NCBI GenBank assembly: GCA_026770025.1
Contig: JAMXDE010000021.1
Span: 372,001-436,000 of the forward strand
DNA from: Craspedostauros australis
Lineage: Eukaryota > Bacillariophyta > Bacillariophyceae > Mastogloiales > Achnanthaceae
DNA length: 64,000 bases
Direction: 5' to 3'
Part shown: positions 11,324 through 22,200 of the stretch, piece by piece
Layout: each line of letters begins with the position of its first letter
Numbering within the stretch: the first letter of the stretch is position 1
Notes under the pieces: generated by a model
Told to the model about the DNA's origin: nothing
Seen by the model: only the letters and a program-made list of their open reading frames with translations
Databases searched by the model: none
Program-made: the position numbers and the translations under genes

Positions 11324-13230
11324 TCACTTCGTATCTTCGTCCTTCTTGTCATCCGCACCGCCAGAAGTTTCACCCTCTGCTTCTGTCTTCTCCTCTCCGT
11401 CATCCTCTTTGACCTCCTCCAGCTCCCAGGTCGTATCCATCTCCTGGAGGATGCGCTGTGTCAAATCACTACCCAATGCAGAGGCAGGTGTCAGCACGCC
11501 TCCCGGCAAACTGCTGGACTTGGTGAGCATGGTCATTCCCGTCTCCACCAGCAACGCGGCGGTGTACAGGTAGGCGGTGTCCTTGTTGAAATGGAACTTG
11601 GTTTTGATCTTCGTGGTCTTGTCGCCATCCTTGGCTTTCATGACGCCCAGCCCGTACAGGGTCAGGTATCCACTCTCCATATCCTCACGCGATGGACCCT
11701 CGCCAGGTTTGGGGACGAATCGTTGGAAGATGCTGGGCATGTAGATGGCACCGGCCATGATGCCGTCTGCGACCTTGGCCTTCATCCAGCTCTCCCAAGT
11801 TGAGGCGGAGATCACGGCATCTCCGTACTTCAGCGTCTTCGAGTAGTTGAGCAGGGCGCTGCGATTGAAACGTTGTTGGCATGGTGCGAATGCAAGTCCA
11901 TTTCAGTATTTGTATTATGTCCGTCGAAGAGAAGATGACAACAATGGCAAAGGATACTCGTTAGTCTCCAATAATCAAGCAAGACAGGAAGACAGCAACA
12001 TAACAACGCATCACTGCGACATCACCGCCCGCACATACAAATTGTACTCACTTGGAACGACGGACGCAGTTGAGCATGACGGGGCCCATGATCCATGGCT
12101 CCGCCTTGCATTCCAATTCTTCCACATCCACCGATTTCTTGGGGCAAATGTTGGTCGTCTTGAAGGTCGATTTTTCTCCCAATGGCTGGCTCAGCAAGAG
12201 CGTTCATCGAAGCATGGATGCATTATGTATAATATGTTTTGGAAGAGATATCATAGAATATAATAGTAACGTGGAGCAGAGCAGACACACACGAACATGA
12301 TAGGACGCGCAGATAGGATGGAGTGAGAGAATGGGGAATCTCAACGCAAACAAGCAAATGAACGACGGCAGACTTGCATCTCAGAAAACGAAGGGCACAC
12401 GTGACCGCATGTTGAATGAGAAAGACACTGCATTCGCCATTGTGCAATTGTGGATGACGACGATCATGGCAAAGCAATTCGATGGTTCATGCTCGACCTC
12501 CGACCGACGCCCAGCCTCCACCAATGAGGGACCATACTGCACATGCACACACGATACAATAGAGCACACATTCTTCCATTCGACTCACCGTTGTCAAGAG
12601 CGGATCGAACGCTGGTCTCTCGGCATTCGCTCGGTCCTTGCTCAGTTGGAAGGTGGCGGTTGCAATCGTGCCGCCGGAAAAGGACGCGCTCTCCGCAAAT
12701 TCACCAAACGTCCGCGCCTCGATGAGTTCAGCGCCCTGCTGCGCGGCGTAGCTGTTCATCTCGAACACCGTGAGATCCTGAGGGATGCAGTCGTTGCCGC
12801 AATGCGACAAGATGGTTGCGTGGGACTCGCGTGCCGTCTTGTCGTGGAGCTGGATCATCTTGCGCACGAAGTCCGTCTCTCCGGTGATGTCGCCGTAGTG
12901 CACGCCATTCTCAGCGCACAGCTTGACGAGCGTTTGGCCGTACTTCTCAAATGGACCAGAGCAGGTGAGGACGACCTTCGTTTGGCACACGATCTCCTTC
13001 AATGTCGCTTCCTGTTCTGGGGTGGAGCAGAGCAGGTCGGCCTGCAGGATGGGAACGGGTTCGGCCTTGTGTTCCGCGGCGATCTTCCCCAGGACGGCTT
13101 CCGCCTTTGTCGTGTTCCTTGCGCTCACTGCCCACGCGATGCCGTATGACTTTTGGTAAAGATACTCGGCAGCAAGCTTGCCGGTGAAGCCGGTCACTCC
13201 GAACAGCACGATGTCGTATTTCTTGTCCAT
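11324..13230 (-). CDS. Saccharopine dehydrogenase-like oxidoreductase (SCCPDH / trans-acting enoyl reductase type)
   Basis: Three exons were read: 13230-12589, 12185-12052 and 11858-11324, giving 436 residues. The N-terminus is a Rossmann fold with the loop GVTGFTGKLAAEYL at ~11-24. Family landmarks follow: CSGPFEKYGQ (~95), YGDITGE (~120), HCGNDCIPQD (~150), PWIMGPVMLNCVRRSN across exons 2 and 3, and a final domain with GYLTLYG. The last ~30 residues are an acidic Glu/Asp/Lys tail. The family comprises NAD(P)-binding membrane- or lipid-droplet-associated oxidoreductases whose substrates are mostly unknown; lysine metabolism should not be assumed. The leader before the ATG is strongly CA-rich (many ACAACAC units), which supports this start. 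The exon 2 acceptor at 12186-12187 is the least certain border. Confidence 0.85.
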
Positions 13231-14032
13231 GATTGATCTCTCTTTGATGTTTGTACTGCGTGTTATGGTGATGATCGATGGTGTTGTTGTGTTTGTGTTG
13301 TGTTTGCGTTGTGTTTGCGTTCTGTTGTGTGTTATGATGCTTACCATGAGCAACATGCGCAACCGTGGCGATGGTTGTTCTGTTGCTGTTACTGCTGTTG
13401 CTGCTGGTGTCGATGTTGGTGGCGTGGTGCTGTTGGTCTGGGCAAGGTGGAGGCAAGGCTCCAGGATTCGGTTCTCATCCATCTCTCTCTCTTTCTGTCG
13501 TGCCAAATGGTGATGCCTCTCTATCTTCGTGCTTCCGTGTCTTGGCTTGTTCCATCACTTTCCATCATGGCCGCGGCTGGTGACGAAAGAAATGAAATCT
13601 CAACGCGAAGCACGGTGATCTGACCAATGAAAGTGTTCGCAAATCGGTCCTGGAAGCGAACTGGATCGCTGATGATGATGATGGCAACGATGTCGAAGTT
13701 GGCGGATACGAACACCTTTTGTGGGACTGGGATCATCGTCATCAATTTGGGTTCGTATTGATTGATCATGCGAGTCGATAGGACGACTATTCGTGTGAAT
13801 CCAAGACTCATGTTGTCTTCGCAGTCGTGCAGCCATCCACGATCGTCGATTTCGTCTGCGGAAATGACCCCTCACAACGCTGACCATGGCGACCTCACTC
13901 CTCCACCGATGACAGGTCACACCACAACCATGGGGAGAGCCCGATCAGGTCGCGCGGCGTGGCATCAAGAGGAAGATCAACATCTTGAGCTGCCGCGCAC
14001 ATCCGAGATCTGCCTCCAAGCGCACAACAGTC
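13231..14032. other. Divergent promoter region between the oxidoreductase and a sulfotransferase
   Basis: The 70 bases next to 13230 form a CA/CAA-rich leader on the minus strand. The middle contains GTTGCTGTTACTGCTGTTGC-type low-complexity DNA near 13380-13410. No gene is seen. The ATG at 14033 is preceded on the plus strand by a moderately CA-rich stretch. Confidence 0.5.
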
Positions 14033-15307
14033 ATGGCAGTCATCCGGTTGCAGACAAAGCAGAGAGACAGAGTGAAGTTGGCGGATCGACGTTGGCTGGT
14101 CATCCTTCTCTGCGCCATTTCAGTATCTTGCCTGGCGTTCCGTCAGGCTTGGGCATCATTTGGTTCGTTGGGTGACAGCGAATCGCTCAGTATCTCTCAT
14201 CGGTTGCAACAGGCGGGGCTACAGGCAGGGTTGCAGCCGCAATCTGAGACAAAGCCGAAGCAATTGCCATTGCGAGATGCATCATCGGTCAGGGATGGAT
14301 GGCAGTCGGCCAGCAAACAGAGACGACAGAATATTGACGTCAACGTCAATGACAAAGCCCTATTTGATACCGATATCGATATCGATATCAGGAATCCATT
14401 CGGCTTGAAACATCATCAGCACGACGATCGCAAGCATCACAATGTCACGATTCGTATATTGCAGCAACGATCGCTGCCAACAATGAAGGACGGTGGCTTC
14501 ATCTTCTTTCTCCATGTTCCCAAGACAGGTGGCACGACCTTCCGGGTGGCACTGGAGAGAATGCAGAATACATTGGAGTATGGCTTCATTCCAGGTCGCG
14601 GAATCTGGGATACATCCCTCCCTGCCATCGAAAAGTACGTCAATTCACCGCCATCACCGCGAAAAAACCGCCGCCGGCATCGCAAACTCATGGTCATCGA
14701 AGTGCACGGACGTGATGCACCCCACCTTTTGGAACTGCTGCCGCACATTCGTCGGTGGCGGGAATCTGCGGCACGCAATAAAATCCCGACCTTCTTCTTC
14801 ACGATCCTGCGAGAACCAGTGTCGTATGCTTTCTCGTACTTCAACTTCTTCTACGTCCAGCGCAAGAACACGAATTTTCCGAATGTCGCGGCGACGCAGG
14901 CAAACTTCCTCAAGTTCTTGCTGTGGAATCCGCAGTGCCAGTTCTTGGCGCGGGGTGAATATTCATTGCGAAAGAAAGAGAAACAGCAGCCAACCGTTCA
15001 GGAATGCGACGACGTGTATGCGGGGTTGTTGGAGATGATGGATTGGATCGGAACGACCGATCGCATGTCAACGGAGACACTGCCGTTGCTCGCCAAGATC
15101 TTGCGAGTTCCGACCGCCGCCTTCGAACCACAGATGGTGACCACGAAGGATCGAACCACGTCCATCGGCAAGGATCAGATGAGTGCCGAGACGATGGATC
15201 TGATTCGTGAGCAATCCGCCATGGACACGAAGCTGTACGAATCGATACGCAGCGTTTACAATTTTGGAATGTGGAGGGATGCTGTGGATGGAACAGCACC
15301 GCCATGA
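14033..15307 (+). CDS. Golgi-type carbohydrate sulfotransferase (type II membrane protein)
   Basis: 424 residues in one frame. The ATG at 14033 gives a short basic cytosolic tail followed by a signal-anchor helix at ~21-36 (WLVILLCAISVSCLAF), the usual layout of Golgi sulfotransferases. A low-complexity stem includes DTDIDIDIRN, encoded by a GATATC-rich tract. The catalytic domain carries the 5'-phosphosulfate loop HVPKTGGTTF (~161-170), with the Lys that binds the PAPS donor, and the 3'-phosphate motif ILREPVSYAFSYF (~255). It resembles the heparan-sulfate 2-O/6-O sulfotransferase group, so it probably sulfates a polysaccharide or glycoprotein. The acceptor is unknown. The next gene is convergent, 222 bases downstream. 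Confidence 0.85.
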   Translation: MAVIRLQTKQRDRVKLADRRWLVILLCAISVSCLAFRQAWASFGSLGDSESLSISHRLQQAGLQAGLQPQSETKPKQLPLRDASSVRDGWQSASKQRRQNIDVNVNDKALFDTDIDIDIRNPFGLKHHQHDDRKHHNVTIRILQQRSLPTMKDGGFIFFLHVPKTGGTTFRVALERMQNTLEYGFIPGRGIWDTSLPAIEKYVNSPPSPRKNRRRHRKLMVIEVHGRDAPHLLELLPHIRRWRESAARNKIPTFFFTILREPVSYAFSYFNFFYVQRKNTNFPNVAATQANFLKFLLWNPQCQFLARGEYSLRKKEKQQPTVQECDDVYAGLLEMMDWIGTTDRMSTETLPLLAKILRVPTAAFEPQMVTTKDRTTSIGKDQMSAETMDLIREQSAMDTKLYESIRSVYNFGMWRDAVDGTAPP

Positions 15308-15529
15308 AGTCAGATCAAGATCATCTCCGGTGATGCTCTGCACAGACGATGAAGGTGGATTTTTTGATTGGGGGTTCTATATGCTCTACGAGAATTGGTA
15401 CTCGTTCGCTCTCTACTCTCGAATCTTTCTTCAAACGGTCAAAGGCAAGAGCGATGATTCCGCCCAGCAACGTGCATGGCGGGGTGCCTTTTCCACTCTT
15501 CTGTCCTACCAATCTCGTATAGTACCCAA

Positions 15530-16694
15530 CTACAACTTCTTACCAATGATACGCAGACGTCTGTAATCTGTCACCCATCGCTCTCCATCGTACATGCTCG
15601 GCTTGAGCTTCTCATCGACGAAATCCAGCATGCGCTCGATCTCCTCAGGCGACTGGTCATGCCAAAATGCCTCGCCGAACATGCGGATCCAATTGCGCAT
15701 GCCATCCGCGCCCGAATTCAAAGGCGTGGGGCGGTCGAAGAGGACGGCGTTCGTGACCTCGATGCCATGCTTCTCGAGCAAGCTGGTGTACTGCGCGATG
15801 CTGGGGAAGTACCAAGGCGATGCGGAGGCGGGCTTCTTCAAGTACTCCAGCATGGCTGTGACGATGCCATCGACGTTGCCCTTGCCACCCATCTCGATAA
15901 CGAATCGTCCGCCAGGTTTCAAGGCTTTGGACATGGCTTTGACGGCACCTTCAGGGTCGCTGACCCAGTGCAAGGCGGCGTTTGAGAAGATGGCATCGAC
16001 AGGACCACGCTCGGGACCTAGATCGAACTCCTGCGCGAAGGCTTGGAAGTAGTGCAGGTTCGGAAACTGCTTTTGCGCCTTTTCGACCATGTTAGGATCG
16101 GCATCGAATCCCATGGCGGTGGCACCACGATCTGCGATGGCCTTGACCAATTCGCCTGTGCCGCAGCCGACATCGAGGATGGTCTCACCTGGTTGAGGAT
16201 CGAGGACGTCGATCAACGATGATCCAAACTCCCAAACGAAGTTGTACTGGTCAACGTACTCCTCGGCGTTCCACTGCGATGTGTTTGGATGTTGACAATC
16301 ACATAATAACCAACAAAAGAGGAGTGTAGGGTAGAGCAGGATAGATGATTGGATACATGCTATTTGTGAGACAGTGATGGGCATGTGGTGTGCAAGATAC
16401 AACATGTGCGATGATAGTTGCGTTGATGTTAATGTTCTTGTCCAGTTGTAGCCAAGTAGAAGAACAGATCAACGAGCAAGCAGCACGCTGCCTCACCTCT
16501 TGGGTCGCCGTGGCTTGATCACCTCCTCCTTCGTTGGTTGCCATGGCAGATGCCTCACACTGCGTTGTTCCTTGAGGACACGACGACGATACTGATGCTG
16601 ATGGTGGGATCGGTTTCGCAAAGCCAAGTGCCACGGAAGTGCTTGCAGCAAGAAAGAGAAGGGCCGGAACGTTGCAGAATCTATGGGCGGTCAT
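15530..16694 (-). CDS. Class I SAM-dependent methyltransferase with a plastid-type leader
   Basis: Two exons: 16694-16497 (66 codons) and 16273-15530, together 313 residues, with a GTGAGG donor and a CGCAG acceptor in phase 0. Exon 1 encodes only the leader: signal peptide MTAHRFCNVPALLFLAAS, then ALG-FAKPIPPS with Phe just after the predicted cleavage site, as in diatom bipartite plastid leaders, then a Ser/Thr-rich stretch. Exon 2 opens at WNAEEYVDQYNFVWEFG and holds motif I (ILDVGCGTGELVKAI), GFDADPNMV and FSNAALHWV. This is the trans-aconitate methyltransferase-like subgroup. The substrate cannot be told. It starts 923 bases from a divergent plastid-protein gene. Confidence 0.85.
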
Positions 16695-17617
16695 TGCTGT
16701 TGGATACAGAAGACGATAGCGGTGTTGCGCTCTGGTTGTATTGTCGTGTTGTATTGTGTGGTCTTGTATTGTACGGATATGCTGCAAGACACTTGTTCTT
16801 CTTGGACGAGGGAGTGGATGATGTGAATGCTGATGTGAGTTGTTGTGAACTTGAAAGTATGTGAGGAAGGAGAGCAGATCCTGTCCCATGAATGTGCCCT
16901 CGCTGATCTTGGAGCGATCACTGGCAACGGCGATGACAGCAACAGGAACAGCGATGGTGAGGCCGACCAAGAAGCACAGAAGGACCCATCCAAACCCATC
17001 AACCAAAGACGCGTTTGCGCAGGATGTGAGAACTTTGGTGGTATCTTTTCTGTCGTCGTTTTCGTCGATGGCGCAGGATTGGAAATGTCTTTGGAGCACG
17101 ATTGGAACAACTGAAGTGTTCTCGGAACACGTACTTAGTTAGGCCTAGGTCATTTGACAATCGACTGGTAGGATCAAAACGTGTCTGAATGACGCACGCG
17201 AACGTCTCCTGTAGACCACAAAAAAGATGTGTGCGCGACGTTGTCGTCTGTCCAACGTTGTGGTCATGGTGATCGTGGCTGAATGGGAACCCCTTTGGCT
17301 GAACGGAGCAACGCACGAAGGTGGAAAAACAACGAGGGCAACGATGGCAACAAGAGACGATTTCGTGTGTGGGCGTTGAGATCCGCGGTAAAGGAACGCA
17401 AAGAGGCCAACCAGGAGTTGCGCGGCCATCAACAGCAGCACCAACAGCCGTACCATCAACGACAACGCCAACAGCAGCGACGTCCCAGCGTTAAGGTTTT
17501 TCACCAACTGGCGCATCACCCAGACCACCATCTGCTCCATCCTCACAGTCAGTCCAACGTCCTCATCACTAGTCGTAACTCCTTACAATACACTACAGTC
17601 CAACCCAATACAGCACC
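16695..17617. promoter_or_regulatory. Shared upstream region of two divergent genes with plastid leaders
   Basis: Both flanks read as CA-rich leaders on their own coding strand: about 90 bases of ACAATACA-type sequence before 16694 (-), and about 200 bases rich in CAA, CAG and CACC before 17618 (+). No convincing gene lies between them, so the ~600 bases in the middle are the likely common promoter. No specific transcription-factor site is claimed. Confidence 0.45.
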
Positions 17618-18544
17618 ATGATGAAGCAAACTCTTATCGTCGCCGCCCTTGTCGCATCTGCCTCCGCTTTTGCCCCAAGCAGGTCCGTCCTTTTCAGTGT
17701 GCCTTCCATTGAACCTTCCAGTGAACCCTTCAGTATCCTTCTCCCTGTCCTGGCGATGCCCCTTGACACGATGTCGCACAACGACGGGCATCACATCTCG
17801 CAGCCACGAAGTCCGAACGATCGTCGGTTGCCGATGTCCCCAGCTATCATTGATATCCGTTCACAGCGGTCCATGGAATCCACCAATGCATCGATCGATC
17901 GACATGACACTGTTGATGACAACCACCATCATCATCAGCCCGATCCCACGGATGGATGTCACCACATCAATCGATGAAGGCAGACGGGGATCATTGTGGC
18001 GGCAGCGATTGATCGGCATCCTGTTGGCATGACAGACATGCCACTCTGAAGGCACTGCAACGGCTCCATCAGAGATTGGGTGGACGAGTGGATGCCCGTG
18101 TTGTTCGAAGAGCACCATCGGCAGTTTGCATTGAAACATGCAGAGATCCATCATGCGCAAAGTTTCCCGTGAAACTCAACCAATGACTCTCATCATTCTC
18201 ACCGCGACCTTTTCTCTCTCTTGCCTTGCGTTGCATTGCATTGTGCTGCTGTCATCCTTCCCATTGCATCACATCACCATACTCATGATGACCAACCAAT
18301 GGAATCAATGACAATGACCCAATGTACAAACACCCACCCACACACCCATCAATACGAATGAACACAAAACAGACCTTTCGTCGCCAAGACGACTGCCCTG
18401 AATGCCGAATGGGAGAAGGGCTGGAAGGAGACCGACTTCGAGGCCGACATCGAGAAGCTCAAGAAGGAAGCCGAGGAGCGCCTCGAGGACAAGATCTCCG
18501 AGCTCACGGCCAACATCGAGAAGACCGGTGCCGCCGAGAACTAA
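17618..18544 (+). CDS. Small plastid-targeted helical protein of unknown function
   Basis: Two exons, 17618-17682 and 18373-18544, make 78 residues. Exon 1 is a signal peptide ending in the diatom plastid motif (LVASASAFAPS). The exons join through an Arg codon to PFVAKTTALNAEWEKGWKE, then a charged amphipathic helix (KLKKEAEERLEDKI) and the C-terminus TGAAEN. The mature part is only ~58 residues, very rich in Glu and Lys and probably entirely helical. The 690-base intron is long for this window and begins GTCCGT, a less common donor; other splice forms or a small internal exon cannot be excluded. The family is not recognised. Confidence 0.75.
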
Positions 18545-19298
18545 GCACACCAACTATTGACGCCAAACCATTCGATGCGGTATGCCACAGCATGACTGCG
18601 TTGCGCCATCGGCACTGACAACCACGGTGCACGCGCTGTGTCCGCAAATTATACAAGCTACAAATCAAACACACACACAACCAACACACCAATGTTCGCA
18701 CGGTACAACAGCTTGTGCGGACGGGGAAAGGGACGCAAGGGATCTCTCTTTTCACTCGCTACTACATTAAACCAGTAGTACGAGCGTAGAGCCATAACTT
18801 CGAGACCCCTGTTTACTTCTCAACAGATGAAATCAACTTTGTAGATTCGCACGTCGCCCATTGCCTTGGGTCAGTGCAGCCTCTCTCTCTGCACATGATG
18901 GAGTGCATACTTGTATTGCTTCCAGTGATCATTGTCACTGTATCTACCCATACGAGGCGAGTGCAGCTGTCCCACTACGAGCACTGAGTATTCGCATGTA
19001 TTACTCCACCGAGGCCAGGCGCATGATGATCGCCATCACAGCGTCTCCGCAGTCGCCTTGGTTGCTTCAGCCATGTTGCCAACAGCATACGGATACAGTG
19101 TGATGGGAGACCATGCAGATACATGCAGAAGAGAGTAGTTGTACTTGTACTCGTGGTACTTTACGTGTGAACCATAATGCAGCACTGAGTGTCTGTACTA
19201 ATATGGATATGCACATCCTGTCCAAGCACCCGCCGCGATCCCATGCCTCATGCTGACGAGTGGGCACGTGAGCTATAGGACACCACTTCCTTGGCTCT
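18545..19298. other. Region between convergent genes, no gene seen
   Basis: Lies between the 3' ends of the small plastid-protein gene (+) and the giant coiled-coil gene (-). Only short frames without family features occur. Confidence 0.5.
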
Positions 19299-22200
19299 CT
19301 ACGTGTTTCCACAGTTCATGTCCGAGTACAGACGTTTGACGTGATTGGCCCAGTGTCGCAGACCGGTAGCGTGGGTCTTTGTCTCGTGCTCCAGCTGGTC
19401 CAATGCATCGGCTCGCAGTATCTCAGCCTGTTCCAGTGCCATGGCCAGCTTGATAATATCCTGCTTCATCTGCGCCATCAGCTCGCGGTCGTTGCCATCG
19501 TGGAGGGCGACCTCGGCCGACAGCTCCTCGTTCTGGGATCGGAGTTGTTCAAATTCGGTGGCCAGCGTGTACAGATCGCTGTCCTTCTTACCGATCTCCT
19601 CTTCGACCTCCCTCAATTGCTGCTCCATGCCCGCCACCTGCGATTGCAGCAGCTTCATCTGCTCATCTCTCTCCGAGACAGCATCGTGCGCGGCGGTCAA
19701 CTCGCGACGCACGCCGGACTCCCTCGTGCTGGACTCCGACTCGGCGATCGCCTTCTGATGCATGAGATCGACAATCTTGCTCTCCAACACGCGCATTTGC
19801 TCCATCGCCTGACTCTTGCTCTCCTCCAGTGCGTTGCGATCGGCGACGCGCTCCTTCGTAGTGCACAGCTCGTCCTGCAATGCAGTCAAGTGCTGCTGAA
19901 GCGAGGTGTTGTCCTGCTGCATCGCTGCCAGTGTGCTCTCCTTCTGCCGGAGTTCGGACTTCAATGCTTGCAGACCCTCCTCGATCTCGTCTCTTCTCTT
20001 GGAGTCAAAGTCCATCTGGAGGTCGAACAGCGAGGATTCAGTTTCCGACAACTTGAATTTCGTCGCTTCCAGATCGTTCCTTGACGATTCGCAGAGGACT
20101 TCGAGCTCGCGGATCCTCGCTCGTCCCATCTCGGCAGCTGCTGTCATATCATTGATGGTATGGTGCAACGCATCAATCGTCTCCGCACCGCCTTGCGATC
20201 CTCGCATGACGTTGCTGAGCTGGGTCTGCAGATCCAGGATGGCCGCATCCTTCTGCTCCACCGCAGCCTGCTGGTCCGCCAAGCTGCGTTCCAGAAACCC
20301 AATGCGATTCTGCAAATCGCTGGTCCGACCCATCTGCGTGTTCTGGTTCTGGAGTTGTGCTGTGGCCTGATCGAGCTGTCGTGACAACGACGCGTAGCGA
20401 TCCTCAAGAGCCTGGCGTTCACTGGCCAATCTCTGCATCTCTGCAACCATCTGATTCTCGCTTGCAACCTTGCCCTCCTCGAGGTCGGCAAGGTCTCGTC
20501 GGAGACCTTCAACGGTGCCATCCAATGTTGCTTGTGACTGTCCCACGTGCTTGAATTGCATGCGCAGCTCGTTGCACTCTTGAGTTGCCTGTTCGAGTTC
20601 TGCCTGCAGCCCCAAGTTGGCCTGACGAAGAGCCTCCACTTCTTCGTCAGGAACCGTACCGCCGGGATGCGTCTCAGCCTTGGCATGCTCCAACTCGATG
20701 ATCGCAGCATTCCTCTCCTCGATTTCGTGCTGCAGCTCGATGATGTGCTGTTCACCAGCATCCATCTGCTCCTTGAGCATTCCAAACTGCACCAGCATCT
20801 CTTCGCTCTCAGCCTGTAGAGCCTCGTTGTCTCTGTCGGCCTGTTCCTTGGCGTCGGCCAATCCTTGCGCTTCGACTTGCAACGCTTCAAGGTGCGATCT
20901 TGTCTCCTCCAGGGCGGCAGCAAGGCTGCCTTCGTCGTTGCCCCTATTCTGCAATGCTTCTTTTGCCTGTGCCAAGCGTTGTTGCAGTTCCTGCTTCTCC
21001 TCTTGCAGAGCGGTGATGGAAGAGTTCCACTTTTCGCCATCTTGCTGCAATTGTGCAATAGCGCGTTGCTTCTCTTCGATGACCACCTGATTTTGCGCCA
21101 TCGATCCCCGCAAGGTGGCAATGCTTTGCTTCGCCTCATCCAGGCTTTTGGCGAGGTTATCCTTCTGCTTCATAGCATCTTGCGTCGCCTTTGTCTCGTT
21201 GTGGAGCTTCTGCTCCAGGGCAACGAACCCACCGATTCTCGCGTTGGCTGCTCGCAATTGTCCCTCCAAGTCCACGCATCTCTTGGAGAGAGTCTCGATT
21301 TCAACCTGACTGGTCGAACCAACCTTGCTATTCGTTTCCAACTCACGTGACACCCGCTCAAGTTCCTGCTGCAAGTTCATCATCTTCGTCTCATCATTTG
21401 TCGCCAGCTGCCTCGCCCGTTCCGCAGCCTCCTCCAACGTCGCGCAACGCCTCTTGATGTCTGCGATTGCGTTCTTCGCACCATCACGTTCTTTCGTGAT
21501 GGCGGCACGTTGGTTGGTCAAAGCCCCAATATGAAGATCCTTTGCGGATGATGCCTTGCGCAGGCTCTCTGCTTGCTTCCGAAGCGACTCGGCCTCACGC
21601 TTGGAGCTTTCCAGCATGCTGCCCATCTTCATCAGCTCCTTGTTCTGATTTTCCAGATGCCCAATCATGTCACGCGATACCGAGAGTTCCGTGCGCAATG
21701 TGTCTCGTTCCTGCGACACAGATCTCAGCTCGATATAGATGGAACCAAGCTTCTGGCCATCTGCCTCAACGCTTGACAGCTTCGAACGAACTTCAGCGTT
21801 TTGAGTCTCCAGGGCCTTGCATTTGCCTTCCAGGGTCTCGATTTGCTGCGTTGCTCCCATGAGCTTCGCTTCCATGGCCTGGATTGCTTGTGCGTGAGAT
21901 TGCTTGATACTTACAATCTCCTTCTCCAGTTGTTCCTTTGCAGCACGCGCCGTTTGCTCTGCGGTCCGAATCGTGGAAATCCGCTTCTTAGCTTCGTTTG
22001 TCGTCACCTTCTTCGCCTCGAGCAGCTCAATGATGCGCGCCTTGTCCTTCGTGGACTGAGAATGGAGCTTTGCGACAGTCTGAGCATGCTGCTTTGCGAC
22101 AGTCGCTGTATCTCTCTTGTTCTGGACCACCTCGGCCTGGCTGAGCGCCAGCTTCCTCTGTGACTCATCAAGATGGACCTTGATCTCTGCATGCTGCGCG

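Noticed and set aside
11324-13230. Calling the oxidoreductase a true saccharopine dehydrogenase of lysine metabolism
   Set aside because: Sequence landmarks (NCVRRSN, HCGNDCIPQD) fit the SCCPDH/enoyl-reductase branch, whose members are not lysine enzymes.
20144-21139. 331-codon frame in the giant coiled-coil gene
   Set aside because: Frame shadow of the coiled-coil coding sequence, rich in Arg, Ser and Trp with no motifs.
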